A stretch of 54,575 nucleotides of DNA from CAZPUI01 sp964415525 (GCA_964415525.1 CAYQAS010000013.1:1-54575), one strand, 5' to 3'; numbered from the stretch's first letter, positions 42,913 through 51,727 are shown. The notes: generated by a model from the letters alone, not told the origin. Numbers and translations are program-made.

Positions 42913-44469
42913 ATGAGCATGGATGCCGCTCCGGCACAGGAGATACCAAAAGGACAACCCGCCGGGTTGTGGGTGCTGATCTTTACGGAGACGTGGGAGC
43001 GTTTCAGCCACTACGGCATGCGCGCCATCCTGATCCTCTACTTGACCATCGGGCTAGGGCTCGACAAGCCTCGTGCTGCGGCGATCTTCGGTGGGTACAT
43101 GTTGGCAATCTACCTCTTCGGCATCACCGGGGGGCAGATCGCAGACAAGTTCCTGGGGGCCAAGCGCACCATCGTTCTGGGCGGTCTTTTCATCGCCGCC
43201 GGTCAGATCATGCTGCAGATGCGCACGTTGAATGGACTCATCGCGAGTCTCGTCATGGTGGCCGTGGGCACCTGTCTCCTGAAGCCCAATGTGAGTGCCT
43301 CCGTGGGGCGGCTCTTCAAGCCCAACGATCCGCGTCGGGATGGTGCTTTCTACATTGAATACATGGGCATCAATATCGGGGCGACGGTGGCCCCGCTGAT
43401 CTGTGGTTTCATGGCCGAGAATCCCAAGTTCATCGCCGTCCTCACGAAGATCGGCCTGAATACGCCTTCGGGCTGGGCCTGGGCCTTCGGTGTCTCCGGT
43501 GTGGGCATGCTCATGGGCCTGCTGAATTTCGTGCTCCGTCGCAAGCTCATCGTGGATACGACGATCCCGGAGGGACAGGCGGAACCGGCCCCCACCAGCT
43601 ACGGCTTCGTGGCGGTACTGGTGGTTGCACTTATCGGCATGGCCTGGATGGTCATCGCCAGTCCTCAATGGCCCATCCAGCTGCTGGCGGGTGCCGTGGC
43701 CTCGTTCGGCACGATGGTCGTCGTCCAGACGCTCATCAAGAAGGGCATCGTCAAGACCCGCGTCCCTGTGGTGGCTGTTGGAAGTGTGGGCGAGGACCAT
43801 CATGCCTTCACGTCTGCGGACAAGAAGCGCGTCATGGTCGTGATCATGATGCTCTGCTTCAGCGCGACCTTCTGGTTTGTCTTCCAGCAGGCTGGCTCAA
43901 GCCTCACGCTCTTTGCCAAGGAATACACCAACCGCGTGCTCTTCGGATTCGAGGTGCCCGCCAGCTGGTTCCAGACCATCAACGCCTTCCTGATCGTGGC
44001 TTTGGGGCCCGTGTTCGCCATTCTCTGGAAGAAGCGCGCCGGACTCTTCCCCAGCAGCCCCATTAAGTTCGCCATGGGCATTCTGTTTGCGGCCCTTGGT
44101 TTCTTCTGGCTGGTGCCCTCAGCCCATGCCGCCCGCCCGAGCCTCGACTCAGCCATCACGCAGGTCAACATGTCCTGGCTCGTGGGCGTGTATGTCTTTC
44201 ACACCGTGGGCGAGCTCTGCATTAGCCCTGTCGGCATGGCGTATGTCTCCAAGCTCGCGCCGAAGCAGTTGGCGGGGCAGCTCATGGGTGCCTGGTTCTT
44301 CGCCACCGGCATCGGTGCCTATCTTGCCGGCAAGGCCGCCGGTCTCATGGGCGCCTATCCGGTATGGCAGATCTTCCTGTTCTCAGGCCTCTTTGCCATC
44401 GCCATGTCGATCCTCCTTTGGACAGTTGTCAGCCGCGTGATCCACAAGATCATGGGCGGATACAGCTGA
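42913..44469 (+). CDS. POT-family proton-coupled di/tripeptide transporter
   Basis: Inner-membrane symporter that imports small peptides with protons. 518 residues and 12-14 hydrophobic helices. The family signature FTETWERFSHYGMRAILILY is at the start (ExxERFxYYG), with GGQIADKFLGAKR and YMGINIGATVAPLICGF following. The start ATG 42913 (MSMDAAPAQE) has GGAGG 6 nt upstream; upstream in-frame starts lack such a site and would overlap the divergent gene. It is followed by a perfect hairpin terminator. The import of peptides fits with the 5-oxoproline genes 3 kb away, but no direct link is shown. Confidence 0.95.
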   Translation: MSMDAAPAQEIPKGQPAGLWVLIFTETWERFSHYGMRAILILYLTIGLGLDKPRAAAIFGGYMLAIYLFGITGGQIADKFLGAKRTIVLGGLFIAAGQIMLQMRTLNGLIASLVMVAVGTCLLKPNVSASVGRLFKPNDPRRDGAFYIEYMGINIGATVAPLICGFMAENPKFIAVLTKIGLNTPSGWAWAFGVSGVGMLMGLLNFVLRRKLIVDTTIPEGQAEPAPTSYGFVAVLVVALIGMAWMVIASPQWPIQLLAGAVASFGTMVVVQTLIKKGIVKTRVPVVAVGSVGEDHHAFTSADKKRVMVVIMMLCFSATFWFVFQQAGSSLTLFAKEYTNRVLFGFEVPASWFQTINAFLIVALGPVFAILWKKRAGLFPSSPIKFAMGILFAALGFFWLVPSAHAARPSLDSAITQVNMSWLVGVYVFHTVGELCISPVGMAYVSKLAPKQLAGQLMGAWFFATGIGAYLAGKAAGLMGAYPVWQIFLFSGLFAIAMSILLWTVVSRVIHKIMGGYS

Positions 44470-44485
44470 AGTCCAGCGCGAGCGA

Positions 44486-44529
44486 GATCGAACAAGAGAG
44501 CCGCCCTCGGGCGGCTCTCTTGTTCGATC
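44486..44529 (+). terminator. Long hairpin after the POT gene
   Basis: Perfect 20-bp stem at 44486-44505 and 44510-44529 with a CTCG loop; the inner part is GAGAGCCGCC/GGCGGCTCTC followed by TTGTTCGAT. It starts 17 nt after the transporter stop. The outer part pairs the T-containing tail as well, so it may terminate in both directions. Confidence 0.75.
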
Positions 44530-44535
44530 GTGACC

Positions 44536-44572
44536 TCCACTGGGATGGATTTATACGTGCCATCCCAGTGGA
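44536..44572. repeat. Second perfect inverted repeat after the POT gene
   Basis: Arms TCCACTGGGATGG (44536-44548) and CCATCCCAGTGGA (44560-44572) pair perfectly over 13 bp around an 11-nt AT-rich centre. No T run follows. It lies 6 nt after the terminator hairpin and 190 nt from the ompA terminator. Confidence 0.6.
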
Positions 44573-44716
44573 AGGTTCAACCCTCGGGATGCAGCGGGGC
44601 GCTCGGGTGGTATCCATTGCTGATCAGGCGTGGTGACGCCCTGGTCTATCGGGAGGTTCTTGGGTTGCTGGCGTCGCAGTTGCTTGTCGGCTCTGCCAAA
44701 CGCCAATTTGCACAAA

Positions 44717-44740
44717 GAGGGGAGCCTGGCGGCTCCCCTC
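44717..44740 (-). terminator. Intrinsic terminator of the OmpA-family gene
   Basis: Read on the minus strand: GAGGGGAGCC, loop GCCA, GGCTCCCCTC, then TTTGTG. It lies 20 nt after the stop codon at 44761. Confidence 0.8.
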
Positions 44741-44760
44741 TCCGGTGTGGCAGGTGCTGA

Positions 44761-46086
44761 CTACTTCTTCTCTTCGGCCTTCTTGGTCTTGCCCAGGCTG
44801 ATGATCACAGGAGTCTCCTGGAACTTCACGACCTTGAATGGCACCCCGTCCTTGACGGTCACGACGCCGCGGCGGTTCTTGGCGCGGTTCTCGTCGGAGG
44901 TGTTGGGCACTTCGGGCACGTCCCAGACCTTGCCGGACACCTGGCTGTCCTCGACGGCGATGCCTTCCTTGCGGAGCACGTCGGCGACGGCCTTGGCGCG
45001 GCGAAGGCTCAGCTTCTCGTTGTAGGGCCGGCTGCCAGACTCATCGCAGTGCCCGGTGATGCTCAGGACGTTGGCATTGAGCACGTCCTTGTTCACCTTG
45101 GCCCAGGCACGCACGATCTCGAGGGCCTTCTTGCCCTTGTCGTGGCGGTTCAGGCCGAAGCGGACGACGAGGCCCTCCACTTCCTTCACCTCGGGAGCCT
45201 TGCGAGTCTCCTCGGCGGCGGCGGCGCGCTGGGTGACGGGCTCGGCCTTGGGCTCAGGCTTCGGCTCGGGGGCGGGGGGAGGAGGCGGAACAGGAGCGGG
45301 AGCCGGGACCACCGCCGGAGCGGGCTTCACGACGGGAGGAGGCACCACGGGGCCACCGCAGGGCTTCTTGTAGCTGCCCCAACGCACGCCGACGGCCAGG
45401 CTCAGATTGCCAGTGGAGAAGTGGCCGCGGGTCAGGCTCTCGGGGCCCTGGACCTTGGGAGCAGCACCCAGGGGATACTGCGTGGTGAGGTTGCCGTAGT
45501 CCTGATAGTAATTCTGGGAATTGACCTCGGGCTTGCCGAAGGGCAGGGCGCCTTCGAGGGCCACGAAGTAGCTGCGCGCCTCGGTGGTGGCGAAGTTGTA
45601 TCGCGCCACGGCGCGCACATAGCCGCGCCACATGGCGTCCTTGGTGGGGGTACCGGCGCCGGTGGCCTCCATGGCGTCGTGGCGCATGTCCAGACCGAGG
45701 CCCAGTTCGAAGCGCTCAGCCACAGGGAACAAGTAAAGCGCGCCGACCTGCAGCTGGCCCTTGTCCTTCATGTCGAAGGGGGCGTCCCAGCCGTGGTTGG
45801 CATTCACATCGCCGCCGAATCGGTAGCCCAGAGAGAACTGGAGCCGACCCTTCTCGATGCAGAAGGGTTCGATGGAGGCGCGGATGGCAGGATTGATGCG
45901 GCCGTCGGCGCTCACGCTCATGGTGCTGTTGGGGCCGGTGGCGTCGTGCTTGCCGTAGCTCGTGGCATCCAGGCTCAGCTGAAGTTCAACGGGCCACTTG
46001 CCGAACAGAGACTTCTGCTCCTGGGCCTGGCCGATGGTCGTGGCGGCAATGGCCAGGGTAAGCCAGCGCCAAGTGGAGTGGGTCAT
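44761..46086 (-). CDS. OmpA-family outer-membrane protein
   Basis: 441 residues from ATG 46086, which has a perfect AGGAGGT ribosome-binding site. Signal peptide about 1-20 (TLAIAATTIGQA). Residues about 25-255 have alternating beta strands and aromatic girdle residues, suggesting an outer-membrane beta barrel. A Pro/Ala/Glu-rich linker follows at about 260-300. The C-terminal OmpA peptidoglycan-binding domain (about 310-420) shows ITGHCDESGSRPYNEKLS and AKNRRGVV with the conserved Asp/Arg pair. It anchors the outer membrane to the wall. A Lys-rich tail ends the protein. Single-gene unit with its own terminator. Confidence 0.9.
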   Translation of the reverse strand: MTHSTWRWLTLAIAATTIGQAQEQKSLFGKWPVELQLSLDATSYGKHDATGPNSTMSVSADGRINPAIRASIEPFCIEKGRLQFSLGYRFGGDVNANHGWDAPFDMKDKGQLQVGALYLFPVAERFELGLGLDMRHDAMEATGAGTPTKDAMWRGYVRAVARYNFATTEARSYFVALEGALPFGKPEVNSQNYYQDYGNLTTQYPLGAAPKVQGPESLTRGHFSTGNLSLAVGVRWGSYKKPCGGPVVPPPVVKPAPAVVPAPAPVPPPPPAPEPKPEPKAEPVTQRAAAAEETRKAPEVKEVEGLVVRFGLNRHDKGKKALEIVRAWAKVNKDVLNANVLSITGHCDESGSRPYNEKLSLRRAKAVADVLRKEGIAVEDSQVSGKVWDVPEVPNTSDENRAKNRRGVVTVKDGVPFKVVKFQETPVIISLGKTKKAEEKK

Positions 46087-46312
46087 GGCAACCTCCTGAA
46101 TGTGCTTCATCACCTTGGGATGCCAACGGCAGGCTGGGTGATCCATGGTGATAGCCCCATGAAGATACACCTTTTCCACGCGGTACGGTCATGCAAGCCG
46201 TGACGTTGCATGGGAAGGCTGTAATTTTGATGGCCTATTCGGGCTTTTTACCAGCTGTGGGGTTATCGGTGTTGTGTGATGCGGAATGAGCCGAAACCCA
46301 ACGTTGCAAGGC

Positions 46313-46987
46313 TCAGCACACGCCCATGGCTGCGCGGAGCTGGGCCATGGCCAGTGCGGGATCTGGAGCCTTGAAAATGGCGTTGCCCGCCACCAGGACG
46401 TCCGCTCCGGCGGCCACCAGGGCTCCTGCGTTCTCCATACTCACGCCGCCATCGACCTGGATCGTGAATGGGACATTCCGTTCTGTCCGCAGCGCATCCA
46501 GGCGGTGCACCTTGTCGAGGATGCGGGGAATGAAGGCCTGGCCGCCGAAGCCGGGATTCACGCTCATGAGCAGGACGAAGTCGAAATCCCCCACCAGATC
46601 CATGAGGCCCTCCACCGGCGTCCCCGGATTCAGCACGACCCCCGCCTTGGCCCCCGCCTTGCGAATGGCGCTCAGGGTGCGGTGGATATGGGGATCCGCC
46701 TCCAGGTGGACGCTCACCCAGTTCGCACCGGCTTGCACGAAGGCCTCGGCGTAGGTGGCAGGCTCCACGATCATCAGGTGGCAGTCGATGGGAAGCCTTG
46801 TCTCCTTGCGCAGTGCCTGCACGATGGGCATGCCCAGGGTGATGTTTGGCACGAATCGGCCGTCCATCACGTCCACATGCACGACGCAGGGCCCGTTCGC
46901 CTCCAGGAAGGCCAGGGCCTCCGCCAAGCGGGTGAAATCCGCGGAGAGGAGAGATGGGGCCAGCAGGGGGGTGGCGGGACGCAGCAT
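46313..46987 (-). CDS. rpe: Ribulose-phosphate 3-epimerase
   Basis: Interconverts ribulose 5-phosphate and xylulose 5-phosphate in the pentose phosphate pathway. 224 residues forming a TIM barrel, with the family motifs APSLLSADF, VHVDVMDGRFVPNIT, CHLMIVEP, VSVHLEA, VNPGFGGQAFI and QVDGGV, which include the catalytic Asp pair and metal-binding His residues. It is divergent from pxpB (98 nt) and lies 226 nt upstream of the OmpA gene on the same strand. Confidence 0.96.
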   Translation of the reverse strand: MLRPATPLLAPSLLSADFTRLAEALAFLEANGPCVVHVDVMDGRFVPNITLGMPIVQALRKETRLPIDCHLMIVEPATYAEAFVQAGANWVSVHLEADPHIHRTLSAIRKAGAKAGVVLNPGTPVEGLMDLVGDFDFVLLMSVNPGFGGQAFIPRILDKVHRLDALRTERNVPFTIQVDGGVSMENAGALVAAGADVLVAGNAIFKAPDPALAMAQLRAAMGVC

Positions 46988-47085
46988 GGGGACTCCTGGG
47001 GGCCCGAAGGCACTTTCAGGTTACCAAATCGAAAGTGTGAGCCGCGTCTTCAGGGGCATGCGGGTGAACCTGATAGCCTCCATTC

Positions 47086-47739
47086 ATGTCCTTCCCACAA
47101 CTCGAAACCCTCGGTGACAGTGCACTTCTGCTCCGCCTGGGAGACCGGGTGGAGGATGCGCTCAATCTGCGAGTCCACCGCTTGGCGGAGCGGATCCGGG
47201 CCCTGCGTCACCCGAAGATCTCCGACGTGGTTCCCTCCTACGCCGCCGTGACGGTGTTCGTGGACCCGAGCCATCCGGAAGGATGGGCTGAACTGGAATC
47301 CGAACTGCTCCGACTGATGCACCTCCCCGGGGATGACACTCCCGTGTCCACCCGCGTGGTGGAGGTCCCGGTGCACTACGGTGGGGAGGACGGGCCGGAC
47401 CTGGCCCTGGTGGCGGAATGCGCGGGGTTGACTCCCGAGGAGGTGGTGCAGCGGCATGCGGCGGGCCACTACCGGGTGCATTTCCTAGGGTTCAGTCCAG
47501 GGTTCCCTTACCTTGCGGGTCTGGAGCCTGTCCTGGCCACGCCGCGGCGACCGTCCCGGGACAAGGTTCCCGCCGGTTCGGTGGGCATTGGCGGCGCGCA
47601 GACGGGCGTCTATCCGCAGCAGTCCTCCGGAGGCTGGAACCTGCTGGGCCGAACAGACCTCCAGCTCTTCGATCCCCAGGCGGATCCGCCCTGTCTGCTG
47701 CGGCCCGGGGACATCGTGCGCTTCGTGGAGCTGCCATGA
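47086..47739 (+). CDS. pxpB: 5-oxoprolinase subunit B (KipI family)
   Basis: Subunit of the ATP-dependent prokaryotic 5-oxoprolinase PxpABC, which opens 5-oxoproline (pyroglutamate) to glutamate. 217 residues with the KipI/AHS1 signatures FLGFSPGFPYLAGL, PRRPSRDKVPAGSVGIGG and YPQQSSGGWNLLGRT. Its stop overlaps the pxpC start (ATGA). First gene of a five-gene coupled operon. The older annotation as a KipI kinase inhibitor is less likely given the full pxp set beside it. Confidence 0.95.
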   Translation: MSFPQLETLGDSALLLRLGDRVEDALNLRVHRLAERIRALRHPKISDVVPSYAAVTVFVDPSHPEGWAELESELLRLMHLPGDDTPVSTRVVEVPVHYGGEDGPDLALVAECAGLTPEEVVQRHAAGHYRVHFLGFSPGFPYLAGLEPVLATPRRPSRDKVPAGSVGIGGAQTGVYPQQSSGGWNLLGRTDLQLFDPQADPPCLLRPGDIVRFVELP

Positions 47740-48692
47740 TCTTCCGCGTGCTCGAGAAGGGCCTCTTCACGCTGATCCAGGCGGCGCCCCGCCGAGGCTT
47801 CCAGCATTTCGGGATCAGTGCCGGTGGCCCCATGGATCTCCTCAGCCATCGGGCCGCGAACCGCATCTTGGGCAATGCTCCAGATGCCGCCACCCTGGAG
47901 ATCCTGATGGCGGGACTCCGGCTGGAAGTGCTCATGGAGGTCCTCGTGACCCTGACCGGAGGGGACATGGGCGCCACGGCGGACGGCGCGCCGCTTCCCA
48001 TGGGCTGTCCAGTTCGATTGGCGCGTGGCACAGTGCTGGCCTTCGAGAACATCCGCAAGGGGTGTCGCGCCTACCTGGGTGTGCATGGCGGCATCAGCGT
48101 GCCCGAGGCCTTCGGCAGTCGGGGTACGGATACAAAAGGCGGTTTCGGCGGCCATCGAGGCCGGGCGCTCCTTGACGGAGACGTGCTCTACCGTGGCGGC
48201 GGTCTCGACCCTTTTCCTGAATTGCAGATCCCCGAGGGCGAATCCTTCGCGGCGCTGCCGCCTCAGGACCACCGGCCCTGGGCGCCGGATCTCGACTCAG
48301 AAGCCGTGCTACGGCTCATTCCCGGAGCCCACTTCGACTTACTCACGGCGGCGTCCCGCGAGGCGTTGCTGGGGGGCGGGTTCAAGGTGCACACCCGCTC
48401 GAACCGCCAGGGGCTTCGCCTGGACGGGCCACCCCTGAAGCTGGAGCATCCGGTGGAACTCATCAGCGAAGGCACGGTGTTTGGCACGCTGCAGTTGCCG
48501 CCGGATGATCCGCCTGTGCTGCTGATGGCGGATCGCCAGAGCACGGGCGGCTTCCCTCGACTCGGCGAGGTCTATTCCGTCGACCTGTCCCGGGCGGCCC
48601 AGCTGCGTCCCGAGGCACCGGTCCGTTTCGTCCTCGGCACCTTGGAAGCGGCTCGGGCCGCGGCCTGGGCGGCTTCCTGCAAGGGGAATTGA
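47736..48692 (+). CDS. pxpC: 5-oxoprolinase subunit C (KipA family)
   Basis: 318 residues starting at ATG 47736, overlapping the end of pxpB; the frame is open further upstream but that part is out of frame with pxpB and spurious. KipA/AHS2 motifs: RRGFQHFGISAGGPMD, YLGVHGGI, GSRGTDTKGGFGGH and SEGTVFGTLQLPP. Works with PxpB and PxpA in ATP-driven opening of 5-oxoproline. pxpA follows after 4 nt. Confidence 0.95.
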   Translation: MIFRVLEKGLFTLIQAAPRRGFQHFGISAGGPMDLLSHRAANRILGNAPDAATLEILMAGLRLEVLMEVLVTLTGGDMGATADGAPLPMGCPVRLARGTVLAFENIRKGCRAYLGVHGGISVPEAFGSRGTDTKGGFGGHRGRALLDGDVLYRGGGLDPFPELQIPEGESFAALPPQDHRPWAPDLDSEAVLRLIPGAHFDLLTAASREALLGGGFKVHTRSNRQGLRLDGPPLKLEHPVELISEGTVFGTLQLPPDDPPVLLMADRQSTGGFPRLGEVYSVDLSRAAQLRPEAPVRFVLGTLEAARAAAWAASCKGN

Positions 48693-48696
48693 ATCT

Positions 48697-49479
48697 ATGA
48701 GCCAGCTCACCCTCGACCTCAACGCGGACCTCGGCGAGTCCTTTGGCGCCTGGAAGATGGGCCAGGACGCGGCGCTGCTCCAGGTTGTCTCCAGCGCCAA
48801 CATCGCCTGCGGCTTTCACGCCGGAGACTACAGCGTCATGGCGCGCACGGTGGACCTCGCGATGGAGTGCGGCGTGACCCTCGGCGCCCACCCGGGCTAT
48901 CCGGACCTCCAGGGTTTCGGGCGGCGCCCCATGGGGCTCTCCCCGAAGGAGGCACACGACGCCGTGCTCTACCAGATCGGCGCCCTGGAGGCCTTCCTGC
49001 GGCCCCGCGGCGCGAAGCTGAATCACGTGAAGCCCCACGGCGCGCTCTACAACGCCGCAGCGGTGGATGCCGAGTTGGCCGCGGCCCTGGCGCAGGCTGT
49101 GCGCGACTTCGATCCGGACCTCGTGCTGGTGGGGCTCAGTGGCAGTTCCTTCGTCACCGAAGGCGAGCGCCTCGGTCTGCGGGTGGCTCAGGAGGCCTTC
49201 GCGGATCGCGCCTATGAGTCCGACGGCACCCTGACGCCGCGGAACCAGCCGGGATCGGTCCTCGAAGGCACCGAGGAGGTGGTGGCGCGAGTGGTGCGCA
49301 TGGTGCGCCTCGGCAAGGTCCGCACGCGCACCGGCGAGGACATCCCCCTGGAAGCCCACACCCTGTGTCTGCACGGCGATGGTCCCCACGCGCTGGCCTT
49401 CGCGCAGGAACTGCGGACGGCGCTTCATGCCGAGGGTGTCCGCATCGCGCCCGTGAAACGGAAGGACGGCCTGGCGTGA
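48697..49479 (+). CDS. pxpA: 5-oxoprolinase subunit A (LamB/YcsF family)
   Basis: 260 residues of the LamB/YcsF family: LDLNADLGESFG, SANIACGFHAGD, GAHPGYPDLQGFGRR, VKPHGALYN, EAFADRAYESDGTL and LCLHGDGPHA. Metal-binding His and Asp residues of the family are present. It completes the PxpABC set. Its TGA overlaps the GTG start of the DUF969 gene. Confidence 0.96.
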   Translation: MSQLTLDLNADLGESFGAWKMGQDAALLQVVSSANIACGFHAGDYSVMARTVDLAMECGVTLGAHPGYPDLQGFGRRPMGLSPKEAHDAVLYQIGALEAFLRPRGAKLNHVKPHGALYNAAAVDAELAAALAQAVRDFDPDLVLVGLSGSSFVTEGERLGLRVAQEAFADRAYESDGTLTPRNQPGSVLEGTEEVVARVVRMVRLGKVRTRTGEDIPLEAHTLCLHGDGPHALAFAQELRTALHAEGVRIAPVKRKDGLA

Positions 49480-50144
49480 ACCTCTGGCCGCTTCTGGGCG
49501 TGGCGGTCGTGGTGGCGGGCTTTGCCCTTCGCCTCTCTCCCATTCTGGTCGTGATGCTTGCGGGCTTCGCGGCGGGTTTCGGCGCCGGGCTCGACCCCAT
49601 CCAGGTGCTGGAGCTGTTCGGCACCGCCTTCCTGAAGAACCGCGCGCTGCTCATCTTCCTCTTCACCCTGCCGGTGGTGGGCCTCCTGGAGCGGCACGGC
49701 CTTCGGGAATTCGCCCAGGCTGCGGTGAAGCGCCTCAAGGGCGCCACCCCGGGGCGTCTGCTGATGGCCTACCAGGTGCTGCGCCAGGGCACTTCGGCCC
49801 TGGGGCTGACGAGCCTTGGCGGGCATCCCCAGACGGTGCGCCCGCTGGTGGCACCCATGACGGAGGCCGCGGGTGAGCAGCTGGCGCCAGATCTCACCCA
49901 CGCGGAGCGGGAGAAGCTCAAGGCGATGGCCGCCGCCACGGACAATGTGGCGCTGTTCTTCGGGGAGGATCTCTTCCTCGCCTTCGGCGCGGTACTCCTC
50001 ATCCAAGGCGTCCTCAAAGACGCGGGGCTCCTGCGGGAGCCCCTCCAGATCGCGCTTTGGGGCATTCCCACGGCCCTCGGTGCACTGATCGTCCACGGGC
50101 TGCGGCTGCGGCGGCTGGATGCGAAGCTCCGGAGGCGCGCATGA
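49476..50144 (+). CDS. DUF969 membrane protein, candidate transporter subunit
   Basis: 222 residues from GTG 49476, overlapping the pxpA stop. About six hydrophobic helices, with the conserved QGTSALGLTSLGGHPQTVRPL segment in the middle (shown here in part). The family has no proven function. DUF969 and DUF979 genes are typically adjacent and occur near pyroglutamate genes, so a two-subunit 5-oxoproline or amino-acid transporter is a reasonable inference. Translationally coupled on both sides. Confidence 0.88.
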   Translation: MNLWPLLGVAVVVAGFALRLSPILVVMLAGFAAGFGAGLDPIQVLELFGTAFLKNRALLIFLFTLPVVGLLERHGLREFAQAAVKRLKGATPGRLLMAYQVLRQGTSALGLTSLGGHPQTVRPLVAPMTEAAGEQLAPDLTHAEREKLKAMAAATDNVALFFGEDLFLAFGAVLLIQGVLKDAGLLREPLQIALWGIPTALGALIVHGLRLRRLDAKLRRRA

Positions 50145-51094
50145 TCGGCGCCAAGGTGCTCTTCCCGCTGATGGCGCTCTTTGCTGCGGCGGTGGGCTGG
50201 TTCAACCTGCGGGATCGCACCAATGATCGGCGGCTTACGACCGCGTCGTTCTGGGGGTTGCTGGCCTTGCTTCTGGCCTGTGGCGACGGGATGCCCAAGG
50301 CGCTTGTCGGCGGTCTTGTGGTGCTGCTGGCGCTGGTGGCCGGCTTCAAGGGTGTCAAAGGCGGCGCTGGCAGGGGTGCATCCCCTGAGCAGCGGGCCGA
50401 GTCCGCCTCCCGCCTGGGATCCCGTCTGCTCTGGCCGGCGCTACTGATTCCCCTGTTGACGGTGATTCTGCTCTTCGTCTGTCCCTTCCTGTCTTGGCAT
50501 GGGCGTCCGTTGCTGGACCCCAACGGCGGCACCCTGGTGGCCCTGGCGGCGGCCTGCCTCGCGGCCCTGGGTGTGGCGCTGGCCTTGACCCGGGAACGCC
50601 CCCACGTCGCGCTCGGGGAAGGCCGACGTCTGCTGGATGCCATCGGCTGGGCCGCCCTGCTGCCCATGCTTCTCGCGACGCTGGGCGCCGTCTTTACCGC
50701 ATCCGGCGTCGGGGACGCCGTGGCCTTCGTGCTCCGCAAGGGGCTGCCCCTTGATCTGCGCTGGGTGGCACTCCTGGCCTATGCCTTCGGGATGGCCATC
50801 CTCACCATGGTGATGGGCAACGCCTTCGCCGCCTTTCCCGTGATGATGGGCGGCATCGGCATTCCGGTGCTGGTGAAGCTCCACGGCGCCAACCCCGCCG
50901 CCCTCGCCTCCATGGGCATGCTGGCGGGCTACTGCGGCACCCTGCTGACCCCCATGGCCGCCAACTTCAACCTCATCCCTGCGGCGCTGCTGGAGCTAGA
51001 GGATTCCCACGGGGTCATCAAGGCCCAGGCACCCACGGCTCTGGTGCTATGGGTCGTGAATGTCGGGCTGATGGCGGTGCTGGTGTTCCGTTGA
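50141..51094 (+). CDS. DUF979 membrane protein, candidate transporter subunit
   Basis: 317 residues from ATG 50141, overlapping the DUF969 stop (ATGA). Eight to nine hydrophobic helices; conserved stretches include MVMGNAFAAFPVMMGGIG and GYCGTLLTPMAANFN, which resemble the substrate-binding re-entrant loops of ion-coupled carriers. Last gene of the pxp operon. It converges with the small frames on the minus strand, with 10 nt between stops. Confidence 0.88.
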   Translation: MIGAKVLFPLMALFAAAVGWFNLRDRTNDRRLTTASFWGLLALLLACGDGMPKALVGGLVVLLALVAGFKGVKGGAGRGASPEQRAESASRLGSRLLWPALLIPLLTVILLFVCPFLSWHGRPLLDPNGGTLVALAAACLAALGVALALTRERPHVALGEGRRLLDAIGWAALLPMLLATLGAVFTASGVGDAVAFVLRKGLPLDLRWVALLAYAFGMAILTMVMGNAFAAFPVMMGGIGIPVLVKLHGANPAALASMGMLAGYCGTLLTPMAANFNLIPAALLELEDSHGVIKAQAPTALVLWVVNVGLMAVLVFR

Positions 51095-51104
51095 CGAGCG
51101 GCGC

Positions 51105-51371
51105 TCAGGGGTGCTGGAGCTTGGAGTTGACTGTGAGTTGGAAGATGGCTGGCATGGGGCTGCCGCCTACAGTGGCCGGCTCGAAGGTCCAACCTTCGGC
51201 GTAGGCCAAGGCCGCAGGACCGAGGGCCCAAAGGGCGTATCCCGGCTGGGGGCGCAGCCACTGGACGCGACCCTGGGAGTCGGCCAGGACACGGATCACG
51301 GTCTTGCCAGAGATTCTGTTCTCCCGTGCCGCGCGTGGATAGCTGAGCGTGCGACTGTGGGCCTTGACCAG
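51105..51371 (-). CDS. TonB C-terminal-domain-like small protein or fragment
   Basis: The minus-strand frame ending at 51105 encodes a TonB/TolA-type C-terminal fold: YPRAARENRISGKTVIRVL, DSQGRVQWL, then AEGWTFEPATVGGSPMPAIF. Homology begins well before the first GTG (51299), so that start would cut the fold. No ATG, GTG or TTG is available upstream in frame; a CTG at 51371 is the best candidate, 7 nt after the stop of the upstream gene. No N-terminal membrane anchor or Pro-rich spacer is present. It may be a translationally coupled CTG-start protein or a decayed tonB fragment. Confidence 0.5.
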   Translation of the reverse strand: MVKAHSRTLSYPRAARENRISGKTVIRVLADSQGRVQWLRPQPGYALWALGPAALAYAEGWTFEPATVGGSPMPAIFQLTVNSKLQHP

Positions 51372-51378
51372 CCCGCAA

Positions 51379-51615
51379 TCAGTGCCCCAGGCTGATGCTG
51401 CTGGTGTGCAGAACGGATTCCCGGGGCATCGGTCCTTCCTGTTCCAGCACTTCCCCGAGCATCAGGTCGAGGCCCAGCAGGAGGGCTTCCCGCAGGATCC
51501 GCTCTCGGTGGAAGGGGCATCCGGTCTCCATCATCAGCAGCCGCAGGGCCTCCAGGCGACTCCGCGTGTGGGCGTCGATGCGGATCCTCAGCTGGTCGCG
51601 GCTGTTGGGGTCCAT
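51379..51615 (-). CDS. Small hypothetical protein, ribbon-helix-helix-like
   Basis: 78 residues from ATG 51615, which has GGAGGA 6 nt upstream; the frame is open further but without a better site. The segment QLRIRIDAHTRSRLEALRLL followed by a second helix (RILREALLLGLDLML) fits the beta-alpha-alpha pattern of ribbon-helix-helix DNA-binding proteins, though the match is by eye only. It lies between the PmbA region and the TonB-like frame and may be co-transcribed with the latter. Confidence 0.55.
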   Translation of the reverse strand: MDPNSRDQLRIRIDAHTRSRLEALRLLMMETGCPFHRERILREALLLGLDLMLGEVLEQEGPMPRESVLHTSSISLGH

Positions 51616-51727
51616 GCCCGGTCCTCCGGTGGATGCTGACTCTACGTCCCAAATCGGCTTTCGCATGAGTCCGAATCGCCCGGAAAACCTCGCCGGGCAA
51701 GGCTTTCCGACTTGATGCCGCGAGCGA

